64,000 nt of DNA from Astrocystis sublimbata (Eukaryota; Ascomycota; Sordariomycetes; Xylariales; Xylariaceae), in NCBI GenBank assembly GCA_022453515.1, contig JAJNNY010000028.1:186001-250000 (forward strand), read 5' to 3'. The notes under the pieces are model-generated. The model was not told the origin of the DNA. It made no database searches and saw only the letters and a list, made by a program, of their open reading frames with translations. The position numbers and the translations under genes are program-made. How positions within the stretch are numbered: the stretch's first letter is position 1; the number at the start of each line of letters is the position of its first letter. Positions 21,401-33,780 of the stretch are shown in pieces.

Positions 21401-23588
21401 CATACAAAGCTATCCTTTCAGCTCATCGACGTCGTAATGTCATAGCTTTTGGGACAGCACATGACGAGTCTGGCATGCAAGACGATAATTCATGCTATTT
21501 ACCAAGCTCCGTAATATAGATCAAAGTCTGTGTGTGACACCAAAGCTGACCAGAGGCACTGCAAGGTCGGTCTTCAGCGTATCAGGGTGTTAGTTCCATA
21601 TGCGCAAAGTACCTAGGTAGGAGCACGCAGATTTCGCATTGAATTGGGTAGCTGGACATTAAAAACTGATTTCTACTGGCTTTCGCGGGAGTTTTGCTGA
21701 CACGGGTAGATGCATCTGGCCCACGAATAACGCCGAACCCCTCCTAAATAGTATTCATAAGCCGATTGCAAGAAAAGGCGGACCAGTGCACCCCGCCAAT
21801 CCGCCTCGACAAGGGTATGCAGGATCGAAAAGCAGGCGACCTGCCGGCAATCGTGATCCTTGATTGGCGAAGCCTACGAGGGGAGTCGATGTTGCAAATG
21901 CCCCGCCAATGCGGGTTCTTTGCAGGTATCAGCACCCACATGTCACCGCGCCCCGGACGAGACGCCAGCGTACCGTGGTGCCGGGTTTTGGGACTAAACA
22001 CCTCGAACACCCAGTTTGCTGGCACGGCTGGGTTATTCATTGCGAACAATCCTAGTACAATATCAGGGCTCACCGAATCTTGAGACACCTGGCGAGCCGT
22101 ATACTCATATCATAGAGGCAAGAGATAAGCTGGGCTCGTAGGTGCATAGTAGTCGCATATAATAGCTTGCTCCCGACTTGCTTCGGTCAAAGGGACGACT
22201 GGACAGTAGAACATTGTTTTTGCCCCAGTCAGCAATATTTTAGATTATTCGCTGCCGTACGCATTTGTTCCCGTTGGACAAGGTAATTTAGCGATGCTTG
22301 AGTCGCTGTAAGTACCTATGTACGCACACCCGTTGAGGCTACAATGACAATGAATCCGTAGATAGGCGTTTCGCGCCGCACAGCTCAATAGCGCGCATTA
22401 CGAGGATTAAGCATGAAATTGCTCTCATAGCGTGTACTTGGAGCAATATTCTCGGCCATGCGAGTTCAAATAACCTGACAAGCTGAAAATCATGCAAGCT
22501 GACTTTTGCTTGGCGTTATCTATCTACGCCTACCAAATTATGACGACAAGATCGTTCCATGTATAGTGAATAAAGCACACGGCGATCGAAGACGATGCTG
22601 TGATTCCAGACATGTTATTGGATCATGGTGTGCAGGGGCTGTATAGATTTCGCGTACTGGAACCCGGGCTCATGCAGTTATGTGCAAGTTGGCAATATTC
22701 TCTCCATAGTACATGACTAGTTTGGCACATATCGCCAGCTGTTATTACACAACAACGTTCTAATCGGACTTTAATCTTCACCGGTCGACCTGAGACATAC
22801 ATATATTTCCTACATCTCACAGCGACGAGCAATAGCTCCTAGCATCTTATGTAATACCAGCGTCCCTCTCTATGCAACGTTTGACAGGCCCAGATACGAA
22901 AATACACTTTCCGCAACGTTCCCCGATTTGTCGATGGAGCCTTGAATGCGGCTTACATGTACGTTGGAGGCAGTGGCACTTCACCCAGCGAGCTGAAAAA
23001 GCTGTTGTGCTCGCGCAAAAAAATGTCAGGCACCAGCTTGACTCGCCTTCGTTATCTGCTACCCGATCAACCGTTCACCGATCTGAATCTGCAAATCATC
23101 TTCCACCTGCCGGTTGCCCTATTTTCCAATAGAAATTGCCGGAGATCGCCAACTAGCCGCCCCTGTACCAGGCTGTGTATCCTGACATCATGTACTTTAC
23201 ATGAAGTTCGCCACATCAAATTATTTCCCCGAGCCCCTTGGGGTAAAGACGTGGCCTAATTAGCCCGGATACACGACGTTAAAAAGAACAGTAACAACCA
23301 TCTGTAGATTGCCCGAACAAGTGAACCGAGCCGACGGGTGGAAGGCGAGGTTATATACAATGCAGCTGTCCGATTGCTTTTAGCAGATCATTGCAAGTTC
23401 CATCAAAGTGGAACGTGAATTGCGGCGCATCCGTATGCCTTAAATTTGTATGCACGAGAGCGCCGTAGAGTATGCCATAGAGGCGGGATATGACATTACG
23501 GCCGGAACTGTATTGACTACTAATGCTGATTATAACTAGGCCAACAACTATTGACATAGTGATTGCGTGGACTCGGACTATGAAACAG
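18435..23588. other. 5.2-kb gene-free stretch
   Basis: No frame here resembles a known family, can be spliced convincingly, or shows the third-position bias of the flanking genes. It includes the kinase promoter (GC-rich, 18435-19300), a palindromic TACCTAGGTA at 21610-21619, and otherwise sequence of mixed composition. No terminal repeats, reverse-transcriptase or transposase motifs were found. It could be a diverged transposon graveyard, a long non-coding RNA region or simply spacer. Confidence 0.5.
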
Positions 23589-25244
23589 CTAGAATTCTGC
23601 AAACTCTGCTTCCTTCTTAGACTTAAACTCCTTCTTAAGTATATTATATCCCCCTGCACCGATCCAAGCAGACCCGATCATGACCGGTCTTCGGAGGCCG
23701 TTATTTGTACCATCCTCGACCGCGAACAGAATCTGTCCAATGTGAAGGAACTCGAGCATCGGTAGTGCCAGAAAATACGCGACGGCATATTGAAACATTT
23801 CGGTTTCATGGGTGGGCCACGATTCGCTTCCTGGCTGACGAATATCATAGTACCACAGAGTTCCGTGTTCCGGACCGAATGAGTAAACGTCACCCGTGAT
23901 GATCAGGCGCTTCAATCCGGGAAGGCGTCTAACGTATGTCATGATCTTGTCATGATCAACGACCCAATTGTAAAACCTCCAATACTCCGTGATTGCGCCT
24001 ATATGAAGTGTCTCGAGTGAAGATAGAAGTGAGAGTCTACTCAAAGATGTTTCGGGTATGTGCCTCTCACTCCATACAAGTGAGAGTTTTTTAAGATCTC
24101 CGTGGTCCTCAAGCGATTGTAAGAGTCGCACCATGAACCTATCATCCTTCCAATGGGCCACTAGTGATTCGATTTGCGTATTTGCTTTGATGAAACCAGT
24201 TGGCATCTCGCCATTTGTTGCGGACCCCCCAATGAAAAAATTCTTAAGCGTGAGTATCTGACCAATCTTGGACAGGGACTGAAAGGTTTCGCGGTTATAT
24301 GGAATGAACAAAGTAGTCAATCCTTCTCTTACAAGACGGGGTAGTACCGAGTCTGCTTCAGCGTCCAGTAGTGTCCTGTCGCCGATGTGGAGCGTTTCCA
24401 ACATGGGAAGTTCCGTGTTAAACGATAGTGGGACATTATTCAGCTCGTTGTTACTTCGAATTCCATCAAAACCACAGTGCGAAAATTCAAGTCGGCAAAT
24501 CGTTGAAGAGCATGAGGCCAAAAGGGTTTCGTAAAAGCCGGATGCATCCAGCTTGGTTTGACCACCGTAGTCATAATCGGATACCCAAGCAGTGCTGATA
24601 ATCAGTGTCTCGAGAGTCTTGGCTAGAGGACACGAAGCTCCTTGAGTCCGTATGTTGGGAATTTGAACCATGACACCGCTTAGTTCGAGTTTTTTGATTG
24701 ATAAATTCATCACACAACGAAACAGGTTGTCGTTCAATAAGAACCCGCTCACACACAGTGAATTTAGCTCGGAAAGGTTGGGTATAGCGTACACAAGAGA
24801 TGGCCAGTAGAATTGTATGACAATGTCGTTCAGAGCATTCAGGACGGGTCTCGCCCTTCCGGTTTCCGTAGCATATTGTTGTTGGGATGGGAAAGGAGGT
24901 TGCATCATATCCTCAAGGCGACGCCCTACATCCTTGGTGATTACCGTCAGTTGGCGTACGTAATATCCTAATGGCGGCGATGCAGTCCCTTGGCCTTGGC
25001 TTCCATCAGATAATAGATGTCTTCGAAAGGCTTCATGCTGAAGCCATGCCAAGATTGCAAATGTAGTCGTGCTGCTGTAATCAAGGCGGAGGGAGCTGAA
25101 TTGAAACGTTCGTGCAAGGTCGCGACAAGTCGAGTTGACATGTGCCAGTGTGGCCCGTTCACTGTTGTTTAAATAGCGAACTATCATGTTAAGAATCTCG
25201 CGAGGCATGGCCAACAGGCGGGCAGAAGAATAGTTGGACTCCAT
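23589..25244 (-). CDS. F-box protein with LRR-like repeats
   Basis: Single-exon gene, 551 residues from the ATG at 25244 (MESNYSSARLLAMPREIL); the frame is open another 62 codons upstream, but that part looks like translated leader. The F-box covers about 8-45: LLAMPREILNMIVRYLNNSERATLAHVNSTCRDLA, with the L-P-x-E-I-L start and a central leucine/valine helix. The remainder alternates hydrophobic strands and helices in a leucine-rich-repeat-like rhythm (IPNLSELNSLCVSGF, LPMLETLHIGDRTLL, LSSLETLHIGAITEY, LPGLKRLIITGDVY, LPMLEFLHIGQIL). F-box proteins recruit substrates to SCF ubiquitin ligases through Skp1. The target is unknown. The gene lies between a gene-free stretch and a catabolic gene and has a more relaxed codon use than the core genes, typical of fast-evolving fungal F-box families. 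Confidence 0.82.
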   Translation of the reverse strand: MESNYSSARLLAMPREILNMIVRYLNNSERATLAHVNSTCRDLARTFQFSSLRLDYSSTTTFAILAWLQHEAFRRHLLSDGSQGQGTASPPLGYYVRQLTVITKDVGRRLEDMMQPPFPSQQQYATETGRARPVLNALNDIVIQFYWPSLVYAIPNLSELNSLCVSGFLLNDNLFRCVMNLSIKKLELSGVMVQIPNIRTQGASCPLAKTLETLIISTAWVSDYDYGGQTKLDASGFYETLLASCSSTICRLEFSHCGFDGIRSNNELNNVPLSFNTELPMLETLHIGDRTLLDAEADSVLPRLVREGLTTLFIPYNRETFQSLSKIGQILTLKNFFIGGSATNGEMPTGFIKANTQIESLVAHWKDDRFMVRLLQSLEDHGDLKKLSLVWSERHIPETSLSRLSLLSSLETLHIGAITEYWRFYNWVVDHDKIMTYVRRLPGLKRLIITGDVYSFGPEHGTLWYYDIRQPGSESWPTHETEMFQYAVAYFLALPMLEFLHIGQILFAVEDGTNNGLRRPVMIGSAWIGAGGYNILKKEFKSKKEAEFAEF

Positions 25245-26053
25245 GATCGTCTGAATAATGTAGATACTATGTCTGTAGAGCCACCTGTTTTGTTGACAGT
25301 GAATTAATTTTAACTGACTGTCATGACCATTGAGCACCTGCCAAATTAAGGACACAAGGTCTAGCCTGCATAGATGAGGCAATCGAATTACATAGGAAAC
25401 AACCAGTTTTACACATTCAAGAAGTGACACCCCTGTTCCAGATTTAAAGAAGGGACATCCCTATTCTAGATTCAAAGAAGGGACGTCCATGTGAACAATT
25501 TTGGCCCCTATGATCCTTTCTGGTTGATAATCAAAGAAAACACACTGTTACCAGAACTAGTGCCTATTTTTCAAACAGCACCTCCATTTACTTTCGCACT
25601 ACGGGAGTTACGAGTGAGTGACGCCTCTTCTAAGGAGAGTTGTTGTTTAGGCCTGTATGGAGTTCCACTGCCCAAATCTCTCGGTGTGCGCCGGCATTCA
25701 CTTACCCCGCCAAGATCCGGCCTCGGAGATCGGTTACGCCAATCGAGGAGAATACAGTAGGGGTTGACTTCCTGTTATATAAGATTTGAGTGCAAAACAA
25801 ACTCAAATGAAATGATTCTGCGGGAGTTGCAGTATAGGTACTTACCTGTAGGTAGGTAGTAAGAGTACCTAGTGTGCATTGTGGTACGCTCGGGAGTTAT
25901 ATCGTAATTATCAACATTATCATTATACCACCACCCCCTTGGGCGTCTGCTTTAGCGCGATAATCCCTCAGACTTCAATAATAAGCTAAGACTAAGTCCA
26001 AAACTGTGATTTCATCTTCATTCTATCGAGACAAAATCATTTAGCGCAAAACC
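25245..26053. other. Divergent intergenic region with TAGGTA motif cluster
   Basis: About 800 bp between the F-box gene (minus) and the HyuA/DUF917 gene (plus). A near-direct duplication occurs at about 25420-25485 (GACACCCCTGTTCCAGATTTAAAGAAGGGA-like unit repeated twice with changes). At 25834-25859 the TAGGTA/TACCT motif appears several times in tandem and inverted form. No gene seen. Confidence 0.5.
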
Positions 26054-29000
26054 ATGGGTTCGATACTAGAACAAAAGACACTCCGCATAGGCGTCGACGT
26101 AGGCGGGACTAATACGGACGGCGTCATTCTCGACCCATTCCAATCTACAGAGTCCAGCAAGGGGATCATCGCATGGCACAAAGCACCGACAACGTCCAAC
26201 CCAAGCCTCGGAATCAGCGATGCCATCACAACCATGTTCAAGAGTTCCGGCGTCGACCCAGCTCGGGTGGCCAGCGTGACTATCGGAACCACGCATTTCG
26301 TGAACGCCGTTGTTGAGCGCGATCCCACCCGCTTATCCAAGGTCGCCGTGCTCCGACTATGCGGGCCTTTCTCGCAGCACACGCCGCCGTGCGTCGATTG
26401 GCCGAGTGAGATGCGCGACATCATCCTCGGACACTACGATCTACTGAAAGGAGGTCTCGAGGTGGATGGACAGCTTATCTCCGACATTGATGAAGCAGAG
26501 ATAAGGGATGTGTGCGCTACTATTCGGAACAAGGGCATCAGGAGCGTCGTGGTCAACGGCATCTTCAGCCCCATTGACACAGTTGAGCGGCAGGAGGAGC
26601 GCGCAGCCGAGCTCATTCGGGCAAAGATACCTGGTTGCAATGTGGTGTGTTCGAAAGAGGTGGCTAATCTCGGTTTCCTCGAGCGCGAAAACGCCGCAAT
26701 CCTCAACGCATCTATACTACCCTTCGCGCGGAAGACGATTCGTTCGTTTCAGGAGCCCGTCAAGCGTCTCGGACTTAAGTGTCCCGTATTCATCACGCAG
26801 AATGATGGCACTATCCTGTCGGGAGAGCTGGCGGCTAAACTGCCTATTAGGACGTTCTCGAGTGGTCCGACGAACAGTATGCGTGGCGCCGCGTTTCTCG
26901 TTCAGAACGAGGTCGACGAAGCGGTCATGGTAGTAGATATCGGTGGCACCACCACAGACGTGGGCTTGTTGCTTGCTAATGGCTTTCCGCGACAGCAGGC
27001 TGCGTACAGTGATTTAGCTGGCGTGCGGATGAATTTCTCATGTCCCGATATTAAAAGTATTGGGCTGGGTGGTGGCTCGATTGTCCGAGATGGCCAGACA
27101 CTCACAATTGGACCTGACAGTGTCGGCTACAATATCACGAAGGAGGCCTTGGTGTTCGGTGGCAGCACATTGACGGCCACTGACTGCACAGCAATACTAG
27201 ACGAGGACTTAGACATCGGAAACCGAGAGCTAGCTAACGGTGCACTGAACAAGGAAAGCCTCGCCAAATTCCAAGAGGCGGTAAAGTATAAGTTGGAGAA
27301 AATTATTGATACGATGAAGACTTCCCCTGAGGACCTCCCTGTCCTCTTGGTCGGAGGGGGAGCCGTTGTTGCGCCCGAGAAGCTGAAAGGGGCAAGTAAG
27401 GTTCTCAAACCACAGTGGTCAGGCGTGGCAAATGCAATTGGCGCTGCGATAGCGAGAGTGAGCGCTGTTATCGACACAGTCGAATCGACCGACTCTCAAT
27501 CCACAAAGCAAGTGCTCGAGAAGATTTGTCACGATGCGATGGAGAAGGCAGTAACTGCTGGTGCTTCGAGGTCTTCCGTGAAAATAGTGGAAATGGATAC
27601 ATTGCCCCTACCCGTGAGTTCTCTTGGTGAGTAGGTAGGTACGTTATCTGCCCATAAGCTAACATTAAAGTCGGTAGTATATCGCCAACAGAACTCGGTT
27701 CACAGTGCGAGCAGTTGGTGACTTTGACTACTCACGGACGGACCTGTCAGCGACCCAGTCTGATGATATTGAGCCCGAAATCGATTCACACATAGACAAG
27801 CAGCAGCAAATCGCAGGCGACCACAACAAGAAAACGGCAACAAGTACAGAAGCGGTCGAAGACATCGATATCGACGCTTATAAGCCTATTGTCCGGAATC
27901 GCGTCTGGTACATTAGCGAGACGGACCTGAAATGGATCGCTACTGGTTGTTACATCCTTGGGACTGGGGGCGGTGGCAGCCCCTATTCCGCAATGATCCA
28001 TATTCGCGAAATGCTGCGCCGCGGAGAAGTCATCCGCGTTGTGAGTCCCGCAGACTGTAAGTAATTCTTTTACCAGGCTTGTAATCAAAAAGGACCCGAA
28101 TGGCAGGTCATTAATTTCGACTTATAGTGCCTGATGACGCAGCAGTCGGATGTGGCGGAGGCGCCGGATCTCCCACAGTCGGCATTGAAAAGCTTGCAGG
28201 CGATGAAATGGTGCAGGCGCAGGAGGAGGTGTTCAAAGCCTGCGGAAGACGTGCCACGCATATGATCTCCATCGAGATAGGCGGACACAATGGTCTGCAA
28301 AGCATGATGCTCGGAGCCAGTTCTAATCTAGACATCCCTGCTGTCGACGGCGACTGGATGGGGCGCGCTTATCCGACGAAATGGCAGACGACTCCCGTGG
28401 TCTTCAACGAGCGTTCCCCTATATTCGCGCCTGTGGCCATGGCAGATGGCAAAGGAAACGTCATTGTGATGCCCACTGCAGCGAGTGACGTCCATGTCGA
28501 ACGTATCTGTCGCGCGGCGCTTAGCGAGATGGGATCGCAAGTCGGCACGGCAGATGCGCCGGTTACTGGCGACGAGTGTAAGCGCTGGGTAGTTGAGAAC
28601 ACGATCTCACAATCCTGGCGAATCGGACGCGCAGTCGCTAGGGCACGGCGCTCGAACCAGGTGGACAGTGTTGCCGAAACCATCATCGCAGAGTGTGGCG
28701 GTACTGAGGCTGGAAAGGTGCTATGGAAGGGGAAGATCGTAGGCGTTGAGAGAACGCTCAAGATGGGGCAGTAAGTGACACCAAGCTTTTGACCCCTTAT
28801 TTCAATCAATGTGCCCTTACTTACCCCTGAAAACTTATAGTGTTTATGGCGAGTGTATCATCGAAGGCGTCGACATTGTTGATGATGGTGTCCACGGTAA
28901 AGATGGAGATAGAGCTTCATCATCACCTCGATTCCAAGGTCTCCTAAAAATACCCTTCAAGAATGAAAACATCGCAGCAATAAAGATGTCACGAACAACA

Positions 29001-29285
29001 GTCGATGGGAAGGTGCAGGAGACAGAGGAAGAAGTCCTTAGTCTTGTTCCTGACCTCATCACTGTCATTGATGCGCAGAACGGAGAAGCGATCGGTACGC
29101 CGGAATATCGATATGGGCTTCTCGTCATCGTATTAGGCATTGCTGTCAGCGACCGTTGGCAGTCGGAAAGGGGCATCGAAATTGGTGGGCCTAAGAGCTT
29201 CGGCATGGATCATCTGACTTATAAGCCTCTTGGTAAGTTTGTGAAGCCTATGAGCGTAATTGACGAATTTGATATCGTCGAGTAA
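26054..29285 (+). CDS. Hydantoinase/oxoprolinase (HyuA-like) fused to DUF917
   Basis: Four exons, 26054-27613, 27678-28056, 28128-28770 and 28841-29285 (introns of 64, 71 and 70 bp), 1008 residues. The HyuA part (1 to about 530) has the ASKHA-type nucleotide-binding motifs: LRIGVDVGGTNTDGVIL at the start, TIGTTHFVNAV, FSSGPTNSMRGA, VVDIGGTTTDVGLL and IGLGGGSIV. A linker of about 60 polar residues follows. The DUF917 part (about 600-1008) has GTGGGGSPYSA, GCGGGAGSPTVG, EIGGHNGLQ and the C-terminal GLLVIVLGIAVSDRW. In bacteria HyuA-like and DUF917 proteins are often neighbours; the DUF917 family includes desulfurases of S-methyl thiohydantoin. The ATP-dependent opening or processing of a cyclic amide is therefore likely, in the cytosol, but the substrate is unknown. 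A broken hydrolase gene lies directly downstream. Confidence 0.9.
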
Positions 29286-29564
29286 GTACCATCATTCCAA
29301 AATCAAGGATAAGTTCGTGGCACGTCATCATGGAATCAAGATGATGGAGTCTAAATTATATGAACGATTGTATTTATACGGCGCTATTAGTCTTTGTGAT
29401 AATTATCAGCCGAAGGGCACATGTGCAATCAAATTGTAACTATTCTGCAGAGCTTGACATGTCATAACGCCGCTCACGTCCCTTTGGTAATTATTTCACT
29501 CTTGCTCTCCCCTCCTGTTTCTTGCACGCGTACGAAAGCCCACGTTCAGTCTCTCGCCGTAGCG

Positions 29565-30130
29565 AACACCTACCCAACGCTCAAGGGGGAGGTGGACTTT
29601 TTAGCCCAGAGGCAGGGAAGCCCTGCTCGATCAGGTACAAAGTGGTTAGTAAGCTAGACGTGCCCCGACTAATCGTGCTGCATGGGGAGCCGGGCGCTGG
29701 GCACGAGTAACTACATGGAGTCGCTGGTGGAATCTTACGAGCAACGCGGGATCCCCGCCGTGTTTTACAATCAATTATGATGAAGGGGGTCGACGCACTT
29801 CGGGGAGAAACACGGTGATAAGGGCCTTTAAACTGTGGACCTATTCATTCTCGAGTTGGATAACCTGATCGACTCCCTGCAGCTACGTGATATCGGTTTC
29901 TCGCTCCTCGGTCAGAGCTGGGGCGGCGTTCTCGCTGGACCTACGCCTGCTGCCGCCCAAGGGCCTAAGGAAGCTTATCTTCGTCGGTGGGCCGGCTAGC
30001 TTCTCACTCTCGAGTGTACATGGAGGGCTGCTAGTATTTAATACTGAGCCAGCTCCCCACTGACGCGTACCAGACCATTGAGGAGTGCAAGAAGGGCGAC
30101 TACGAGAGCGATTTAATGAGCCGTGTAGAG
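29565..30130 (+). pseudogene. Broken alpha/beta hydrolase gene, peptidase S33 (proline iminopeptidase-like)
   Basis: No frame is intact, but three-frame reading shows a decayed peptidase S33. In order: GEVDFLAQRQG (about 29587), a frame change, KPCSIRYKVVSK and VPRLIVLHGEPGAGHE (oxyanion loop normally HGGPG), a TAA at 29708, a frame change into YMESLVESYEQRGIPAVFYN, then a further TGA and shifts around a G-x-G-R-S-T-H remnant (29787), LELDNLIDSL, the nucleophile elbow LLGQSWGGVLAG (about 29910-29940), KLIFVGGPASFSL (about 29971) and QLPTDAYQTIEECKKGDYES (about 30050-30112). The C-terminal third with the catalytic Asp/His is missing. At least four frameshifts or stops separate these pieces. 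The intact parent probably removed N-terminal proline or hydrolysed amides. It lies on the same strand as the HyuA/DUF917 gene, 280 bp downstream. Confidence 0.8.
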
Positions 30131-30321
30131 ATTTCCTTAGACTATAACAAGATGTAATATCCAGATGTCTAATTTTCCCAAGATGGAGGTAACAGTGCCA
30201 ATATTAGGACAATGAGGTATTGTTGCCATAGTTTTTATCATTCATAGAGGAACTCTGATAATGGGCGCCTTCGGCGTCTCATAGTTAGCATTATGCGTTA
30301 AATGCTTGTTGATAGGAAATG

Positions 30322-33300
30322 CTACATTGCACTAGACAGCGGATACTGTAAGCCTGCGTTAGTATTTCTCATCCCAGGATGATCCTCAATACCTTCATAT
30401 ATTTGCTGTTCGCGGGCCGCTGAGTAGTAATCCGAGCATAGCACCATATCAGCAGGTATTGGTTCCGCTTTCATCTGCTGACGGTCAAGGACCAATAGTG
30501 GGAGTATTGCCATTTGGGAGAATTCTTCCTTGAGTCTAAGATTTATGAACTCGCCACCTATAGTTTTATAGATTGCATTCGTAATGACTGAACTCCTTGG
30601 TGGCATCACTGGCTGGACAAGTTTTTGCCGGAATTGATCTCGGAGGGCCACGTGGAGGGCATCTCTGTAAATCCAGGATTTGGCGAGACTCCTATTTATC
30701 CTTGCACGAAGTCGACAATTCAATTCCGGCAAGAGAATGTTTTCCACAATCGGCAAGGGTTGACCTTGGGCGTGGTCGAAATACGGAATGTTACTAAACA
30801 GTGACATTCCGAGCACTTCCGAAGACGATGTAACAACGTGGTGCTGTACAAGAGGGGCCTCTTGTAGCTTGCGTCGTTTTATGTAAAGGTTCCGTTCGTC
30901 GTTGGCCATATGGAGTGTTGATGTCGGATCGGACATCCTCAGTTTGTCTGCATTAGGAACGCTTTTGTTGCTTGCAATTGGAGCTATTAGGTGATCAGAA
31001 TAGACTGTGTCGGCCAACCCTAAATTCAGTCTCGCATCCTGGCCTTTATTTGCTCCTGTGATGGATTCGCAACTTGGAGTTGATGTTTGGCCATGGTCAT
31101 GGTTGGGTTGGTTCGCCACAAGCGTACGAGATCTATCCGTGCTGGATGTTCCCACAAGGTCATTCTCATTATTTGAGATTAAATTGGCTGTGTGCGAATA
31201 TTTGGTGTCTTTGAGTAAGAAATTCCCCATAACCTGACACTTTGAGGAGGTTAGTAACTAGCGATTAGGGGGGCCCTATCCAGAAAATGTTAAGGCATTC
31301 TTTCAGCAAGCATACTTTTGTTGTGCCCATTGTTACCCCTCGCGTTCGGAAAGCATTTCCAACGGACTGAGAGAGGCATTTACGCTCATTGGATGCATTC
31401 CAGGAAAACAACCGAGTCGTTTTTCCATCGATCTCGGTACGTCGGATCAGCCAGTCTAGTTGAGTTAAATATTCTATTGCTTTATCATCTTGTTCCGTTT
31501 CAAGAGAGGAGTTGGCCAGGCTAGCCAACAACAGCAATGGATTGGGCAACGATATAGTCATTGGTCGAAAATGTGACTCTATCTGAGCCAATGTGGCGGC
31601 TAGGGGACTGATGTATATTTCTCCTAGGGGGTTCGACGCTACAACATGTCCATATGCAGAACTGTGTTGCGCGTCAACGACGATGGACCCGGAATCGCCT
31701 TCTGTGAGACCTGCTTATCAGGTCAATAGTGATTTCCAATAGAATCAACATTCTTACCCTGTTGATCAGACATAATAACACTCCAAACCAAAGATGCCCG
31801 GTTGCCATTGATGCCGCCTAAGAATGAACGGATTGGTTGGAGCATACCACTTTTGACGACATGACGATCGGTAATGATAAATACTCTTGTTTCTGTGTCA
31901 GGGTGATCTGTGGCAACTTCGGAGAAGTATACTGGATGCGGAGGAGCTTGAGAATCCACGAAAACATTTGGACTTCGCGAGTCAATTCCTTTCAAGCTAA
32001 GCAGTGCCCAATCCAGATCTAGATCCTCGGATGTATTTCTGTTTGTCTCAGCAGGAAATATTGCGAAAGTTTCCGTACCGCCTTTTTCTGGACTCATTAG
32101 TAGGAACCCATCCGCTTGATCATCAGCATTGTGCGACTTGTCTTCGCTGGTTGAGTCCTCATCGTCACTTTCATCCGTGAATTCGTCGTATACCAACTCA
32201 TCTATGATAAAGCCCACATCTTCGCTAATAGTTTCGGCGTCGGTATAATTCGGGGGCAGAGTATTGAAGTCACTAATAGTCTCAGCAAGATCCATTGCTG
32301 TTGGTGAATCGTATTGAAGATCGCGAGGATGCATTGAATTTGTGTAGCACGTGACTGCGTCTGTATCCGTGTCGCTCTTGTCGGCTGAAGGTGGAGGCGA
32401 GTATCGCTTGAGATGTCTTACGGCATGTGACGCTGTTAAACCATAAACCTCCGAGCCTATTTGGATCACACACCCTGTCGTCGAGCGCTTCGGGCCACCT
32501 GGAGTGATAGAAACGGCAGAACCACACAGCGTCGGTATCACAGGCAAATCTGTAGATGATATCGATGGAGGTATGGTCGAGTAAGGTTCGATGAAAACTT
32601 TAACTTGATCACACCGAAGCAGATCTCTCGGCCTGTTTTGAACACGCCAAAAATAAAGATTGAATAGGGGTTTGTGCGTAGCATCACCAGATGCCATCAG
32701 CTTATTTTTTTGCCAACCTTTCCAAGAATACTTGGATGAAGATCTCTGAAGAAGGTACTGATATGTGAGATGCTTGCTAAGAAGAAGGCGGTTCAAACAT
32801 TTGAATTCTTTCGAGCGACAAAACACTAAGATCGAAGGATGTGATCCCTCGACCGAGGGACCACACACCCTTAGTGTATAGTCGATGTGTTGGACATATT
32901 CCCTCAAGGACGAGTGTTCCTCAGTATTTTGTCTGAAAATATTCACGACCTCATGATATCTATCTTTAAAGGTATTGCTAATTACCGATGAGCTGTGGGG
33001 ATAAACAAAAGTTGCCGGGGAAACTTTTGGGATTTGAACTGGGTCTCGAAAAGGATCTTCGTTGAGCGGTGTCGTGGAAGTGGTTGTGTGGTCAGGTGTG
33101 ACGCTGGAAGGAATGGATTCGATAGCCGTGCCCGTCCTTGATGCCGTGAGAGATGGAGAATTGGAGAAACTTGAAGTAGCTGCTGAGTTGCACTCGCTTT
33201 CATTCGTTGGGAATTGTGAGGGTGCTTGCAGAGAATGGTCCTGCTTTATGAACACAGCCGGGTGTTTTTGCGCTCCAACTTCACTCTGAAGCAGAGTTGG

Positions 33301-33780
33301 TAATGATTGCTGGATATGATTTTAGTTGTGCTGTCACGCGAAGGATTACTCATGAACTTGGTAAACTGACTATCGCATGATTTCCACATGCTAAAGAAGA
33401 GGGAGAGCAAGTCTGCAATTTGGTTTCTTTCATAAGCTGGGCTACTTCTGGTGGTGCAAGAATCGGCGAGCCTGTCGGATTCTGACCAGTCCACGAAGCC
33501 CATGATGGCGCCTCGGAAGTAACTTCCGTTGTAGTCCGAGAAGACCTGGCGGTATTTAGTATCTTCTAATGATTCAAAGATGTCGGTGCTCATACCTTGA
33601 TGCGGACATCGGAGCCTTTCCTGTACTGCCCGTATCCATCGCCTGTTTGTGACGCGAAAAGGCGATGCTCTTTGATGAATCGAACTTCGCGAAATGCATC
33701 GTGCTGTCGATGTTCAGCTGTAGATGGATTGTAGGCGGGGTAGTGGCTGAGTCCTGAAGTTCAGCCGTAGTTAGCTGCAT
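30322..33780 (-). CDS. Large protein with trypsin-like serine protease domain
   Basis: Minus-strand multi-exon gene; the 3' exons are clear: an exon ending at 31758, then 31710-31316 and 31233-30322 (introns of 47 and 82 bp, the latter with a TTACTAAC branch site). The protease domain is put together by splicing: GSEVYGLTASHAVRHL (His), LDLDWALLSLKG (Asp) and TEGDSGSIVVDAQ (Ser, formed across the intron at 31711-31757), a complete trypsin-type triad. The C-terminal 300 residues are unrecognised. Upstream, GDGYGQYRKGSDVRIK splices in phase (intron 33546-33595) to VFSDYNGSYFRGAIMGF. The next junction (about 33279-33349) and the first exon are not resolved: an ATG at 33780 is in a different frame from the conserved-looking text, and an acceptor at 33754 suggests a further upstream exon. 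Full length is about 1050-1080 residues. Trypsin-like domains of this kind occur in fungal NLR-related and uncharacterised proteins; no signal peptide is seen, so an intracellular protease is likely. Confidence 0.7.

Noticed and set aside
29708..29710. RIP as the cause of the S33 pseudogene
   Set aside because: The lesions include several frameshifts and the remaining text is GC-rich; heavy CpA to TpA change is not apparent by eye.
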